Assembly (NCBI GenBank): GCA_006503535.1
Contig: QYRS01000004.1
Span: forward strand, 1,736,001-1,800,000
DNA: 64,000 nucleotides
Reading direction: 5' to 3'
From: Arthrinium phaeospermum
Taxonomy: Eukaryota > Ascomycota > Sordariomycetes > Amphisphaeriales > Apiosporaceae
Shown here: positions 12,044-24,641 of the stretch, in pieces
Numbering within the stretch: the stretch's first letter is position 1
Layout: the number at the start of each line of letters is the position of its first letter
Notes under the pieces: generated by a model
What the model was told of the DNA's origin: nothing
Databases searched by the model: none
What the model saw: the letters and a program-made list of their open reading frames with translations, nothing else
Program-made: the position numbers and the translations under genes

Positions 12044-12939
12044 TCACGTCTTCCCTCGTTGACTCCGTCTCAATTGCGGAGGGGCAACGTCCTTGCTTTC
12101 GCCATCGAATTTCCGTTTATGCCCCCTTTCCCCAGATGGTGTGCTGCCCCGTTGAGATACCGGTGGGGATGGCTCTCGTCGTGGGGATGTTGCATCATCG
12201 TGAGTCTTCCTCATCACAACATAGGCCACCTTTTCGATATCAGTCGCGCTGACACCTAGGCGCTCGACCAGCTTCTGGGCGGCCGAATTGAGATCTTGGT
12301 ACTCCCTTGCATTATACTTGATGGGGCACACCTTTGCGTCATGACAAAGCCAGTAGTATGCTTCATCCGAGAAGAAGATCACCCTGCCAGGGTCGTGAAC
12401 AGATAAGAGCAATGACGCAGTGGCCGGTCCGACGCCCCTCAGCTTGGCGATACCATCAAGTGCCTTGGAGGCATCAGGGGCCTTCCAGTATGCGCTCATT
12501 GCTCTCGCAATAGTGTCGCTGACGAAGTCGGCGTCATTGGAGGCCACAAGTTTCATGAGAGTTGGGCGGAACTTTCCATGACGCCTGTCACTGCCGATCA
12601 GCCCTATTCACTTGATGATACCAGATTCTGGCTGTTACTGACAACTTCCACTCCACGAGCGATTTCACATCATCGTGTTGCATGGCCCGCTGTGGCTCTT
12701 CCGAGCTGAACAGCTTCACAGCGGTCTCATATCGAAACTTGTCAAGCTCGGCAAGAGTCTGCTGTCCTTGTTTGGCTACAAATTGTTGGTTGGTACGCGT
12801 GCAATGCTAAGTGACAGGGCAAGTTCGGCTTACTGGGTTTAGCAATGGATATAGATTCAAGTAGATCATCGTACTCGCTCAACAACTGTCTGAATTGGTC
12901 TGCTGAGATTTTCTCACTGAGCAGGGTACTATGCACCAT
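12044..12939 (-). CDS. Helix-hairpin-helix protein, 259 aa
   Basis: This looks like a conserved fungal protein of unknown role with a DNA-glycosylase-like helix-hairpin-helix. Exons 12939-12834, 12775-12643 and 12584-12044 join over introns of 58 and 58 nt (donors GTAAGC and GTCAGT). The hairpin motif LRGVGPATASLLL is at about residues 128-140. It is followed by VIFFSDEAYYWLC and by LNSAAQKLVERLGVSATDIEKVAYV, a helical C-terminal part. The N-terminal third is predicted helical and holds VEWKLRHGKFRPTLMKLV across the second splice junction. The last 50 residues are basic and disordered (HKRKFDGE, RRSQRGKT) and may hold a nuclear signal. No lyase Lys or catalytic Asp typical of active glycosylases can be placed with confidence, so DNA binding is an inference. 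Confidence 0.75.
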
Positions 12940-13428
12940 GATGAAAATGAAGTTGTGAAATATGTAAGTTGAAAGACGCTCTCAAACAGGTTGCAAGCTG
13001 GGCTTGAACGGGAATGATCAAGCAAGTACGTACCTACCTTAAAGTTAGCGTCCTTCAGCAATTGAGAGTTGGGGCTTGATGGTGGTGAAGTGGGCGGCCT
13101 TCACCAGCCTCAGCAGGCGCAGTAGCCAGCAGCCTCAGCGAATAAGACCCGTGCGCTGACAGCGCTTTCAACCCCACCTGGGCGGTCCAGACCTGACGAT
13201 CTCCCGGACTTTGGGAGCGCTGAAATGCGTTTATTAGAAGGGGTTTCTTCGCGCCAGTGAGAAAAATCCCATCCTTTCTCCTCGATCGACCAACGCCAAA
13301 CATCTCCGACTTCAAGTCCCCTAGATCCAGCAACTTGCCAACTTGCTTACTGTTTTCGCCACGATACACCACAAGTGATCATCAGTCTTCCCCATATTTC
13401 CACACATTATTCAACCTTAACCGACAAG
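12940..13428. promoter_or_regulatory. Divergent promoter, 489 bp
   Basis: This region separates the minus-strand helix-hairpin-helix gene from the plus-strand zinc-finger gene, so both promoters must lie here. A minus-strand open frame (13055-13372) crosses it but has no family likeness and is not called. Confidence 0.5.
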
Positions 13429-13904
13429 ATGGGTAACGTACGTGCCATTTGGCGGGGCGTTTGGTTGCGACAGAGCTGAAGATAAGAAACTTTTCGCTGA
13501 TAACCCCGCCGTACAGGGAGCCAAGGCACAGCAGAAGCGTGAGCGCAACGCGAAGGACGGCAAGGGCGCGGCCAAGTCTCAGCTCAAGGTCGTAAGTAAT
13601 ACCACATTGCTGGATCTCCCCAGATTCGAAGAACGTGGGCTAATCGAACATCCCTCTTTGTCCCCATCTACAGAACCAGCAGGCCATGGATATCCAGTGC
13701 GTGATCTGCAAGTCGACCTTCCTCAAGACGACTCGTGCCCCTCAGTACGTTATAAATAAACACCTCCTACTACCTACCCCCTTTCTAGAAAAGCGAAGAA
13801 GATGGACTGACATTCATACCACACACTGCAGGCTCACCGAGCACGCCACCAACAAGCACAGCAAAACCCTTGCCGACTGTTTCCCTACCTACGAGGCGAA
13901 ATAG
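13429..13904 (+). CDS. 4F5/zinc-finger small protein, 75 aa
   Basis: This is a small basic protein of the 4F5/At2g23090-like zinc-finger type found across eukaryotes; its exact role is unknown. Four exons, 13429-13437, 13517-13591, 13674-13744 and 13832-13904, join over introns of 79, 82 and 87 nt; the first exon codes for only MGN. The N-terminal part is Lys/Gln/Ala-rich (GAKAQQKRERNAKDGKGAAK). The C-terminal part is one C2H2-type finger: CVIC at residues 37-40 and HATNKH at 56-61 (C-X2-C-X15-H-X4-H). It ends TYEAK. Splice phases agree at every junction. Size and motif order match family members well. Confidence 0.9.
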
Positions 13905-14322
13905 AGGAATGGCCGCGACGACGTGCGCGCTTGCATGACTGGGTAGTCTGCGTTTAAGACGATGACAATGTTGGGAGGACTATGCAGTCTCACACACCTT
14001 GCGCGCAAGAAAATGAACTGACATAGCGAATGGCGTATACCCGGGGCTGCGTTTTTAGAGCAGGCCATCAATCACTTGACGAGTCTACGAAATACATGAT
14101 TTTTTCCCCAAATGGCACACCGGGACTGAACCCTTCCAAGTGATCTTAGCGAAGAAATTTCGATGGAGAGCAGGGGTAGTCAGTGCCATCCGAGAACAAA
14201 GACTAGACCGTACGACTCTCTTCCGACTGCGTAATTCCCGTAAGGTCTTCAAGCCTACCGAACTGGCGCACATAAAGGGTCTCTTTCTGATTCTATACCG
14301 CTGCACCTGCCGCCAGCAATTT
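13905..14322. other. Convergent intergenic, 418 bp
   Basis: Both flanking genes end here. No gene, repeat or RNA was recognised. Confidence 0.5.
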
Positions 14323-15739
14323 TTAGTGCGCCTCCACTGCCGTAGTACTATTATTAGTCGCATGTGATTGAGCCCGAGATGCTGCCCCATCGGCCCCTTT
14401 CCCCACAGCAGCAGCACCCGCGCCCTCGCTCTTCTTCTCCCCGGCCTCCCTAGCCTCCCTAGCCTGCTGCTCCCGAATGTCCCGCAAGATGTCCGGGTAC
14501 CACCGCTCGCCCACATCGGGGTGGCTCTTGACCCGGTTCCGCAGCGTCGCCTCGCCGAGGGTCTTGGCGACGCCGCCCCCGCGGAACGTGAACTCCACAT
14601 CGTCCAGCCGGCCGCCGCCGTTGGCCTCGAGCACCTGGCGCCGCTGGTCCCGGACGTCCTGCGGGACCCGTCCGACCCCGACGGACTCGAGGTCCGCGAA
14701 GGTCGCGTCCCCTCGCACCCCCTGGAAGAAGGGGATGCTGTAGCGCGCCCCCGCGCCCGCGGCCGGCGACAGCACCCGGTGCGTCGTCGAGCAGCACACG
14801 CCCTGCGTCAGGGCCTCGAGCCCCTGCCCGATGGCCACGACGAGCGTGCCCTCGAGCGGCGGGCAGTCGATCCACTCCCCGCGCATGTTCTGGACCTGCA
14901 GACCCCGGTGCGCGCTCGCCTGCAGCAGGTACGACGACAACATGGAGTCCTTGTGGGGACCGACGCCTTGACCTTGAACAGCACCGGCACCGCCTTCGGA
15001 GGACGGAGGAGGGAGGCCCAGCTCCGCGACGTCCGGGTACTTGACGATCTTGAGCTTATGCTGCTGGTCGACGGCGCCGGGGCCGTCAAAGTACTTGTCG
15101 AAGGCGTCGGGCGGCAGGCCCACGGCCTCGGCGATGAGGGACGTGAACTGCACGCTCACGGCGCCCATGCGGGACATGTACTCGGTGAAGACGGGGCGAA
15201 AATCCGGGAGCACCGACGCCGCCGGCCACTGGTTCGGCGCCAGCAGCTTGTGGTGGCGCGGGGCGTCCGGGCCAGGCACGGGGTGCTCCGTTGACAAGTC
15301 GATCTGCTCCCGATGGTCGATCTGCCCTGCCGTGATCTCCGCTGAGAGCTGAGAGTAGCCCAGAAACGAGGGGGCGTTCTTCATCTCGATCTTGAGCCTG
15401 TGTGTTATAGAAGTAAGAGAACATGTATTTGGCAGAATAGAAGAAAAAGAAGACCCGTTGAACCATTTGATTTGAGCGGCGTGAAGTTGAGGAGGGACAT
15501 TAGGGGCGATGGGCAGGAATATAATCTACAGCTACTTACTTTTCCTCAATCGGGATGTCGAAGAACGACTTGCCCTCCTTGATGACCCGAGCGAAAAGCT
15601 CATCGGAGATACCGACGTTCTTCAGATATAAGAAACCAACCTCCATCAAAGCGTGGCGCAGATCAGCCAAGAAGCCCGGCTTGGTCGCCGGGTCCCTTGC
15701 GAGGGCCAGGTCTAGTATTGGGATCTCGGTGAACGACAT
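14323..15739 (-). CDS. 2-oxoglutarate/Fe(II)-dependent dioxygenase, 424 aa
   Basis: This is a soluble oxygenase of the isopenicillin-N-synthase-like superfamily, using 2-oxoglutarate, O2 and Fe(II) to oxidise a substrate that cannot be read from sequence. Exons 15739-15540 and 15397-14323 join over a 142-nt intron (GTAAGT donor). The N-terminal domain opens MSFTEIPILDLALARDP. The iron ligands are in GPHKDSM (His215, Asp217) and THRVLSP (His273); RYSIPFF holds the Arg285-X-Ser287 pair that binds 2-oxoglutarate. All are present, so the enzyme should be active. The C-terminal 60 residues are Ala/Glu/Lys-rich and disordered, beyond the usual fold. A second in-frame ATG 45 bases upstream would add 15 residues; the inner ATG fits family starts better. 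No biosynthetic cluster surrounds it. Confidence 0.9.
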
Positions 15740-16516
15740 CTTCTTGTGTAATTGGTGGTTCAAAGGTAGCACCGGATCAGCCAAGAAGCAAAGGATTGGG
15801 TCGCTTTACTTCAAGCTCGGTATAAGATCATAACCATAGTCGAGACAGAGACAGCTTTATAGGAGCCTGGTAAGCTGATTGATTATAGAGTAGTACAATA
15901 AAAACAGGAAGAAGAAGAATGGATAGATAAGTAAAAAATGGTAAGTTTTAGATTGTCATTGCTATGAAGAGCGAAGCTTCGCGGAGCTGCACTCCTCATG
16001 CCACTTTGAAATGGCGTAATTGCTAACACCGGCCTCGGGCTCGAACCACTACCCCACAGACAACTAACTATCAACGCCGATTTTGACCAATCAACACATC
16101 CCAAATTCACTGGGGAAAGGCTTATAGCCGAGCATATTGTTACAGCTTGTGCCCATTAAAACGACCAAGATCTCTCTCCCTCCCTGAAGAGATGTTTGAC
16201 AAACACATTTGGCTGTGCTACGACCTTGGCTAGTGCAAAAGTCCGCCTTTCCCACGCCATACACCCGTATTCGGGTGTGCGAGAATGATACTTGGGTCAT
16301 TGGCACAGAGTGAAGACATGCAGTGCATATGCCTTGAAATAAGGGGTCTTCCGGCTCTCGCCATACCACCAGACGGTTTTATGGCACTGTCGCTCTCTGG
16401 TCTTGTATAAGCCCTCAGGCGGCTCATATGCCAATGGACAGCAGGCACGCAGCTCCCAGGCTCGCAGAAAGGCAATAGAGGCGACTTTGCGGCAGTCCTT
16501 GGTTATGTTTGTAATC
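15740..16516. other. Intergenic, 777 bp
   Basis: It holds the dioxygenase promoter and the 3' flank of UTP17. A minus-strand B-box-like word near 16040-16052 is not part of a tRNA, because no T-stem can be paired around it. Nothing else is seen. Confidence 0.5.
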
Positions 16517-19500
16517 CTAGGAGCCATTGACATTTCGTTTGGCTGAGAATAACTTGGCAACCTCGTAGAACATGTCCTCGACAGGAGGCATAGCATATAC
16601 GGGTGCAGAATCCAGCAATTCCGCAAGCTTCTGGGGCGGCACAACCACGGGATAAGCATCGCTCATGTCTGCGTCCTCCTCGGGCCCATCTAGTTCCATC
16701 TCATCATCGCTGGCCTCTTCAGCATCGTTGAATAGGGCAAGTGGCTTCGAATCAACCTGTTGCGCCGTCTCCTCCACCTTGTCCAAGTTAATGTCTGCAA
16801 GTGGTTGAGCAAGCGTTACAGACCCGGTCTGACTGCGCTGGCTGACGGACCATAGTTGAGCAGCAGCATCCAAAACCACAAAACCAGTTGAACCAGGCGC
16901 TGTCATCAACGACACAACCGGGTACGAGAACTTTACCACTGTTTCGGGCTCGCTCTGATCGAGACCGAATATAGCCAGCTCCGAACGGATCGTTCCATGC
17001 TTGCCGGGCCGCGACATTGCGACCGCGAACTTTTCGGACGCGTAATCAACAGCGAGTTGGGGAATCAGTAGCGAGGACTTTGCGGTGCCATCATCCGCGC
17101 TAAGTCGTATGCCGTAGCTCAACTCATCCAAAACCACGTTGTATACGACCAGATCATCGCTAAGCACGATCAGCTGAGACGTCAAGATTCGCACGGCATG
17201 GATGTCACCGCGGCTGAACCCATCCATGGAATCCATCACACGCCCCGACCCTGTGTCAATCAGGTAGACTGCAGAGTCTGCGCCGTTCCGGAAAGCACAC
17301 GCTACAGTAGATCCATCTAACGAGAATGAGAGAGCTCCACTCCGCGCTGACAGGTCGTGGGGGCTATTCGTAGTAACGCCAACAGGCTTTGTCTCATGCA
17401 GATGGACTGTATGGGTGCAGGTCCATTGCTCCATTTGCCGACCGGCTTGGTTCTTGACAACGAGACCATCGCGCTCGCGGACCATGGGCTGCCAAAACCT
17501 CACGACGCCATCTTCACCAAGAGTTGCGAATCGGTGAGAGCTTGGATCAGCCGACAGGTCGAGGATGTGCTCATTTCGCCCTGTGTAGTGAGGGCCGTTA
17601 ATGCGGGAAACAAGTTCAAACATGTTATCTTCCTTCCCAGGCATCCAAAACTTAAGATGTACCTCCCGTCGCTCTGCGGACGCTGCGTCGAGCACCGAGA
17701 CGTCTCTAGACGGCGGGATCCATTCGTCAACGGTAGCGAGCCACTTGCCGTCGAAAGACGATTCGAGCTGAGTAATCCGAGGCTCTGTGAGAGGCTGGCC
17801 CTTGGGCGTTATGTTGACGTCTGTGGGATGGGTTCTCGTCAACGGTTGCTTGGCAATTCCCTGCACTGTGCTCATCTCCACCGTTTGCAGCATGGGTATC
17901 GAGGTTGGGGCCCCAGTGTCAACAATCTGCTGGCCGTTTGCAACACCTAAAAGAAGGTGACTTGGGTGAGCCGGGTCGATCGTCGCAGGTATTCTCATGA
18001 ATTCAGATCGAAGCCTCTGGTTGCCGACGCGAGCAACGACGTTGTCTTTGGAGGGAGGCGGTGGGGTAACAAGGGTCTGGATGCCAGAGACGTAGGTGAT
18101 GGGCTTCATCTCCGCGGTGGAAAGAACCATGGTAGAGTTGTCATCCAAATGAACAACATACGATGATCCCTTGGTCGAAACCACGATGTTCTCGATAGAT
18201 CCTGCCAAATGCGGCAGGGGGTCTCGCTTGTTCGTATCGAGCTGCCACTGAATGAGGACCGATTCGGAACCACCAGATATGATATAATTGCCTGAAATAT
18301 TTGGTTAGAGATGCCGAAGCTACAGCGATTGGAAGGGACTCACCATCGCGCGACCATTTTACGGCGTGCACCGCCTTTCGATGCCAATGAAGCCTTCGTG
18401 GCTGAAGCGACTTCGTGATGTTTGCAGACTTGTGGAGTAACCGCAGTTGGGGTAGGATATCGTTGTAGTAGAAGATCCCACCACGAGCACAGCCAACTAC
18501 CACATCAAGGACGAGCTGATCGCCTGTCTCGATCTGTGATTGTTTCGTCAGGTGAACACGCTGCGCAACTCGAAGATCCAAGCAGGTGATTTCATCGCTG
18601 CAGTCCATAATGAACACCTCGTACCAGTGCTCCGAGAAAGGCGACCCGGGAGGCGAGTTCAGAGTACCAATAATGATATCCTTCCCTGACGAAGCTGCCA
18701 AAACTTGACCGTCCCAGAGGAATCTCAAATTTTGTATAGGTGCAGCCCTATCCACAACAGTCTTGGTAGCCTGCAGCTGAAGGCCTTGAACGTCACAGGC
18801 CAGGACGTGCCACTTGTCTTCCATGGACACGGACACCAAGAGAACATCCTGGGCATCGCTTCCGACTTGACTGACATCGACCTCGAGATCCGAAAGGAGG
18901 TCGCACTCCAGCTTGAGGCAGGCGCTAGAGCCACTACCGGTCGTCCAGTCTATTTTCCATATGCGGCCTGCAGATGATGCGACCCATACCATGTTCGGGG
19001 AGGTTCGCGACAGACGCATGGCGACAATGCTCTCATCTTCATTCGATTTTGTCGTGACTTTAATAGGGATTTTTCGGATCAGCAGGGAGTCAACTGTGCT
19101 GTAGACTTGAATAGAGGCACTGTAGGCCAGGACGAGATGCCTGAGTAGAATTGTTAGTCGAGCCTATAGGGTGGTACATGGGAAGGAATAACCCACTGTT
19201 CATCATCAGTTATGATGGCGTCAACATCGAGCATCCTCCCTCCAATGGGTTGCGACACCTTCCATGCGTCCGCCACTAGCCCCTCGCCCAGCTTCTTGTC
19301 GGGTTTGTTCTTTCGGGTTCGGATGGGAGTTCCAGCTTCAGCCTTCGCAGGTGTTTGCACCGAGGGAGTCCCTGTGCGGACGACATCCTTGTGCTTCAAC
19401 TTTGATTTCTTGGGTGTTGATTTGCCAAAGTCGTTGGCTTCCCGTTTTCTCTTGATTGCCGCCAAGGCCTCGTCCTGAGTAGAGCGTGGTGTTAGTTGAT

Positions 19501-19568
19501 TGGATTACAAGTACATCGTCCATAAACTGAAGGCTTTGCAGACATACCTCGAGTATTATTGGAGCCAT
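16517..19568 (-). CDS. UTP17: UTP17/NAN1 (WDR75) U3 snoRNP WD40 protein, 956 aa
   Basis: This is a subunit of the t-UTP part of the small-subunit processome, needed in the nucleolus for pre-rRNA transcription and 18S rRNA processing. Exons 19568-19548, 19474-19197, 19140-18344 and 18291-16517 join over introns of 73, 56 and 52 nt. The first exon is only MAPIILE. A basic N-terminal region (AAIKRKREANDFGK) precedes WD-type repeats, visible as HLVLAYSASIQVYS, VWVASSAGRIWKIDW, AVKWSRDGNYIISGG and FATLGEDGVVRFW. The last 130 residues contain an acidic patch (ASDDEMELDGPEEDADMSD) and end NVNGS. Two WD40 propellers plus a C-terminal tail is the known layout of this protein. The gene is divergent from RPB10, another polymerase/ribosome-related gene. 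Confidence 0.9.
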
Positions 19569-20151
19569 TGTGGGAAGGGCGAGATGAGAGAGGCTTGCCG
19601 ATTACAAGGCCATCTAAATGCACGATCTTTGTCTCTTCAGAGTGCAGGCCGTAAAACATTTCAGAAAAATAACTGGAGTCAGTTTGGCGATAGGCTTATC
19701 GCGCTGCACAGGGCGGTAGAGGTGGGGCAGGTACTTCATCGCGACCATATGGCGTTGACAACCAAGCAGATGATGACTCTTGGAGATGTTTACAATCTAT
19801 CATGCCACGAAGCTCGGTAATAATATCACATTGCAGTTTTCAAAGTAACAATACAGATATAGGATACCTATTTGACTTACATGAATGCAGATTTCGAAGT
19901 GTACTGCTTGTATTTGATGAATGCTTAGGTAAGGAAGGACCCAGTAAAAAGTTGATTGGCTTTGCTTATCTTATCCCTGACTGGTCGCGGTGGTTCAACG
20001 CCAATGCGCGAGCCAAAGTTTTATCCGTGAGTCGTCGCATTCTTGAAGAAAGACTTTGGGTTTCTTTGTACGTCAAACCACGCGACACAGCCAACCTCAC
20101 GCCCTTTACCCAACGTATCGCAACCATACTTCATCGATCTAAATCGCCAAA
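19569..20151. promoter_or_regulatory. Divergent promoter of UTP17 and RPB10
   Basis: This 583-bp region serves a processome gene on the minus strand and a polymerase subunit gene on the plus strand, so shared growth-linked control is plausible. A GATGAG word lies near 19583, resembling the core of the yeast PAC element, but one short word is weak evidence. Confidence 0.45.
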
Positions 20152-20549
20152 ATGATTATCCCAATCCGTTGCTTCTCTTGCGGCAAGGTCACCGGCGACC
20201 TGTGGGAGCGTTACCTGAAGCTCATCGACGAGGGCACTCCCGATGGGTAGGTCATCAAACGAGCACTTTACCCACTCATCGGTGATTTGCTTGCTAACAA
20301 GCCACTACAGTGATGCCATGGACCAGCTTGGCCTGAAGCGATACTGCTGTCGTCGCATGATCATGACCCACGTCGACCTGATCGAGAAACTCCTCAAGTA
20401 CGCGCTCGTCCTGTTTGGCAAGATCGAGTCGAATTGACTGGCTTCTCGAAAATGCCGTCCCTGGCGGAACGATAGGCGCTGACATTCATCAAAACAGGTA
20501 CACTCCGGATGGCCGAAACGAGAAGAAGATCCAGCTTGCTCAAGTTTAA
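20152..20549 (+). CDS. RPB10: RNA polymerase subunit RPB10 (ABC10-beta), 77 aa
   Basis: This is a small zinc-binding subunit shared by RNA polymerases I, II and III. Exons 20152-20246, 20311-20397 and 20498-20549 join over introns of 64 and 100 nt. The product opens [13 protein letters not shown] with the CX2C pair at Cys7 and Cys10; the second pair is the adjacent Cys44-Cys45 in KRYCCRRM. These are the conserved zinc ligands of the family. The [11 protein letters not shown] segment spans the last junction in correct phase. Length fits the usual 65-78 residues. Confidence 0.97.
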
Positions 20550-23500
20550 GGGGCTCATGACAGGCTCAACCTAAGCCAAACGAAAACATTGCCTGCTCGC
20601 AGGCACTCTGCATTAATAGGCGTTCGGTCAAGCGATTTGCATTATGGTCTGAGGATTTTGGGTAGACGAGAAAGGGCAGACAAATAGATCCTTTCGAGTT
20701 ACGAAATAGACGCGGTGCCAGCGAATCCCTTCAATGTTAGGATCTATATCGGCGGCTGTATATCTACTCCACATTGAGGACTCGCCTTGGGGGCTTGACG
20801 TAGACCGCCCGGAAGGCCGAGGTCGAAGGAAGGGTCGGCCGTAGCCACACTCCCTGGCTCCCGACTTTACTGCGGTCATGGTAGAGGTGGTAGAGGTGGT
20901 TTCTCATAGCCGGCCCAAAGCATGGAAACAGGGATGAATCGAGAATGCAATGCTCTCTGACCACCAGGCCGCAGGAATGGTCGATGACACTGCCGTCATG
21001 TGACTTGTATACAGAGTAAGGAGTGCAGTTGCCTTGCCACACAGGTTTTTTGGATTACAGCTTCCATGCATAGATCTATCCCATGAGTACCGTGTTTTCA
21101 CCGCCTCTTGTTGATAGACATGCTGCCTAGAATTGTGGTCGGTACCAGACGTTCGGGTCAGGCAGATTCATGCAAACGAGAGTAATACGGAAGGGCCAGA
21201 CTGAAGGGCGGAACTCATTGCTGCTTTTACAGACAGCGTGGCGGATGTGTTGCAATCTCGGCAGCGGCCATACAAGTCGTTGTAAAAGTAGCAACGTTGG
21301 AAGCGTATCAATGGTGAGCTCGGGCCGAACTCTCGCATCCGAATAGCAATACTCCATACGCATCGGGGAAATGTACCATCACAGTAGTATTTGATCAGCG
21401 TGGGTTCAACGGAGGTTTCCTCATTCGGTTTGTAACGCATAATGGGCACCTTGATCCTACTTGGTCGGGACCACCATCATAGTAGCCAGAATAAGAGATG
21501 GCTGATGACACTCTCTTGTCATCGGAGATTTTGTAGCATATCATGTGTTTTGCCGCGATGCGTATCTGCATTGGAGGATTCCGTTGCGACATGGTCCAGG
21601 TATTAACACACTCCCTCATAGGTCAGGAAGCTTCGCTTACCAACAGATAAGTGCATGATTGACAACATCGTCAAGATCACAGGGGGCGGCACGTTGTTGT
21701 TGGTTCTAGCACATACACACACACATAAGCGTATTATCCTGGCGGCCAACTCGGAGCTAGTGGTGCAAAAAAGGCGGTTCACTAATACAGCCCGATGGCT
21801 CTAATAGGACACACACCCCGAGATGCGGCGCATTTGCCTTGTTGGCGACGTAGCACGGCGCCTATGCACGTCTGAGGAGCGGAGGCACCCTTTAGCAGCT
21901 AGTCGTTCTGGAAGAATACCCCAGCCGCGTCAAAAAAGCCCCCAGGAGGAGGAGCCCGGCATCCATGTTCGTTGACTCCTTTGCAATACAACTCGCGGGG
22001 GAAAAGCAAACGTCTATTTTCAAATCCCGCCGGTTGCCAAGCGAGTCAAGGCATATTTTGGTCGATCAACCCATACGATTGCTGTCCGCATCGGGAGTAG
22101 TGGTTGAAGGGATATGGCAACCACCATCTTTCGGAAGAAAAGAAAGAAAGAAAAGAAGTTCCATGCTAGTTGCTAGCTTTCCAATGGCCCCCAACTCAAT
22201 GAGATTGCAGAATTGCAATTGCCGTCCTCAGCCTTACTAAAGCATCCAAAGCTTGGGCAGCTTCTTGCGCCTGAGTGGTTGATTCAGAGACATGGAGCTC
22301 CCGGTCACCGTCTGTCGGTGTGAGTCCTAATCAGCTCATGTCTACCCCTCCAGCTTGACCTTTGTCAGCTCTAACATCATCTTCGATAGCCAATGGACGG
22401 CTTGGGGCCTGCCCTTGGCGTTGGGTGGGACAACTTGATCGACAACGAATAGTTCGTTGGATGCCTTTTTTCCCTGGGCACTAAGCTGGGGGGTCAAGGG
22501 GCGGGCGGGCCTTGCTTTCTGTTGCTACGCTATACTATCAGCATGAAGATTGATAGCCACAATCTTTCTCAGTTGAGATACTATACCGCTCGAAATAATG
22601 ACAGCTACCTTACCACCCATTGCATGTGTACTCCAGCCTTTGCCATTGTCAACATGTACCTACAAATGTTTGAGTTGGGAGGTGCTGTACTTCCAGTGAC
22701 AGGTCTTTGGAGAGGCAGTAGCGCCTCCCCGTAACCGAATGCCACAAGCACATGCCCCAATGTGCATTGCTTACGGCGTCTGAAGCTTGCTTCTTTTATC
22801 ACTATCTCAAGTCGTGTATCGTCAGAAATGCAGATTACAATACATGATTTCTTCTTTGTTCGGTGGCGCCCGTGGCTGCTCAACTTGTCGCAGTTGCAGC
22901 TTGGACCCTTTTTGGGGTGTCCCGCCCGCGGCACGCTAAGGCTAGAGTGGTTTCTAAAATAGCCTGCACGCTCTACCCAGATACTCGGATTTCGAATTGG
23001 GGGTGATGAGGGGAACTCGCTCACACTCCATTTCCTGCCCGGTAGCCGGTCGTTGTCGAGAGGCATCTCCATCCAGAAGGCTGTCCCTGTCCGCCCAAGA
23101 TTCGCAGCATTTCCCTTGCTGCTTTGACAGGAGTCAGTCATATTAGCGGACAGCGCACAGCTAAGGCAAGGGCGTCGATAAGTTTGAACCAAATATTAAG
23201 TGGTTTCTACGGGGAAGGGGGCCCAAAACCTAAGGTTGTGTCAAGCGACGTCAGACTCGTGAATATTTGTCTCCAGGCTGAACATAGTTGAGGATGTGTT
23301 CAAGGCCGGCAAAGTCGATCCTTACGAGCCGGGCATAACCGTTGCAACCGGTTCGTGCCACCGCTTTAGGGAAAGAGATGGTGTAGGTACCTCTCAGGAC
23401 GCGCATCTCGCCGCAACAACAGTGCTATCATGGCATATACCCATTGGTCCGTACATGCAAGCAACCCTGAAACATTTCTGCCCCGGCAGGCTGGTTAGCA

Positions 23501-24641
23501 TGGCTCCAAGGGCTAACTCGCATGGCCAGCGTCCAGATTTCTTGAGCCCAAATTCGGGACCAGGGTCATATATGGGAATCCATGCGTGTGACTCGCCGGT
23601 TGAAGCGAGCCACAGCTACTAAGCGCCGAGGCCCTGTCCACTCCATGCAGCCCACCCACTCAAGGCCCTCGCCCATCCTCCGTCAGATCGGCCTGCTGCT
23701 CTCTGACTGGCCGGGCTTGCTGATTGAATGTTGCGCCCAAGAACAACATGCATCTGCAAGCTCGTGGGCGACTGTACCGCATCATCTCTAGTTTCCTGGG
23801 AAAAAATTTAGAAGCTCTAACTAACCAAGCTGTTCCCTACCACAATTCCAAGGAAGTGGCCACTCATCAGGTCCAACAAAAGCTATCGCCGGTCGATTGA
23901 TTCTCTATTGCTGTGTGTAGTTCAAAGCTCCGGAGGGACGGCCAACCACCATTCGCACACATCACGGCTCGCTATCACATCTTGCTATAGACGCTGCCAC
24001 CGGCCACGACAACAGCCCTAATAGCTCACATCCAACTCCCGTCAGATTCCACTCCGCATCCAGTGGAGATTCCACTGAGTGGAGCAGCACCTTGCGACCC
24101 CTCCTTGAACCCCGTCACGATTGACCGGCTAGTTGTAAGTTGCTTTGCTGCCTGCTTTTCTCGAGCGCGCCTACCGGGAGGAACCCGGGACCATAGCTTG
24201 ACCCTGTCGACTATAGAGTTGCGCATGCTCGATACTAGCTGAGCCATCCGGCCCGAAATAAGACCTATGCACTGACTGCGACATAGGCTGACTCGATCGA
24301 TTCTGCCCAACTAGAGCTATCCGGACCGTGATCAGAGACCATAACTTTCACTAACACCCATCCTGTCCCTCCGCCATCAGTCTACCCACCCCGTCGACCA
24401 AGCTTCCCAGGACGTTCTTTTTCCGCGACCGCCTGCCCAGACCAAGCGCAAGGCAGAGCCGATGACCCTGCCCGACGGTCGTCATCCAGAAACTGCTTAG
24501 TTTTAAGCGCGCTATATGGGGCTCTCGGCCATCTCTTTGGTTTAAAGAGACGCGCTCCGCTCGGAATCAGGTGGCTAGCTCGTTGGTTTATAACAAGGTC
24601 GACCTAGTTGCCGACCTCGCTCACCAAGCTCGGGGACAATC
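20550..24641. other. Intergenic, 4.1 kb
   Basis: No protein gene is supported. The longest open frame (22605-23192, minus, 195 codons) has no splice partners, no family likeness and an amino-acid make-up like random sequence. A tRNA-like element lies at 24173-24256. Short imperfect inverted repeats (GATTCCACT words) sit at 24050-24085. Confidence 0.45.
24173..24256 (-). other. tRNA-like element (pseudo-tRNA or SINE head)
   Basis: Read on the minus strand, TGGCTCAGCTAG matches the polymerase III A-box with one mismatch and lies about 9 bases in. About 49 bases later comes GGGTTCCTCCCGG, which resembles a B-box and T-arm in which the usual GAAT of the loop is changed. The T-loop would have only 5 bases, so a working tRNA is unlikely. 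It may be a decayed tRNA gene or the head of a tRNA-derived SINE. Confidence 0.3.

Noticed and set aside
13055..13372. 105-codon minus-strand open frame in the divergent promoter
   Set aside because: It occupies the space where both neighbouring promoters must be, and has no family likeness.
16030..16075. Possible tRNA on the minus strand (GGTTCGAGCCC)
   Set aside because: The B-box-like word is good, but the bases either side cannot form a T-stem and no acceptor stem or anticodon arm can be drawn.
22605..23192. 195-codon minus-strand open frame
   Set aside because: No domain, no splice signals and random-like composition in a 4-kb spacer.
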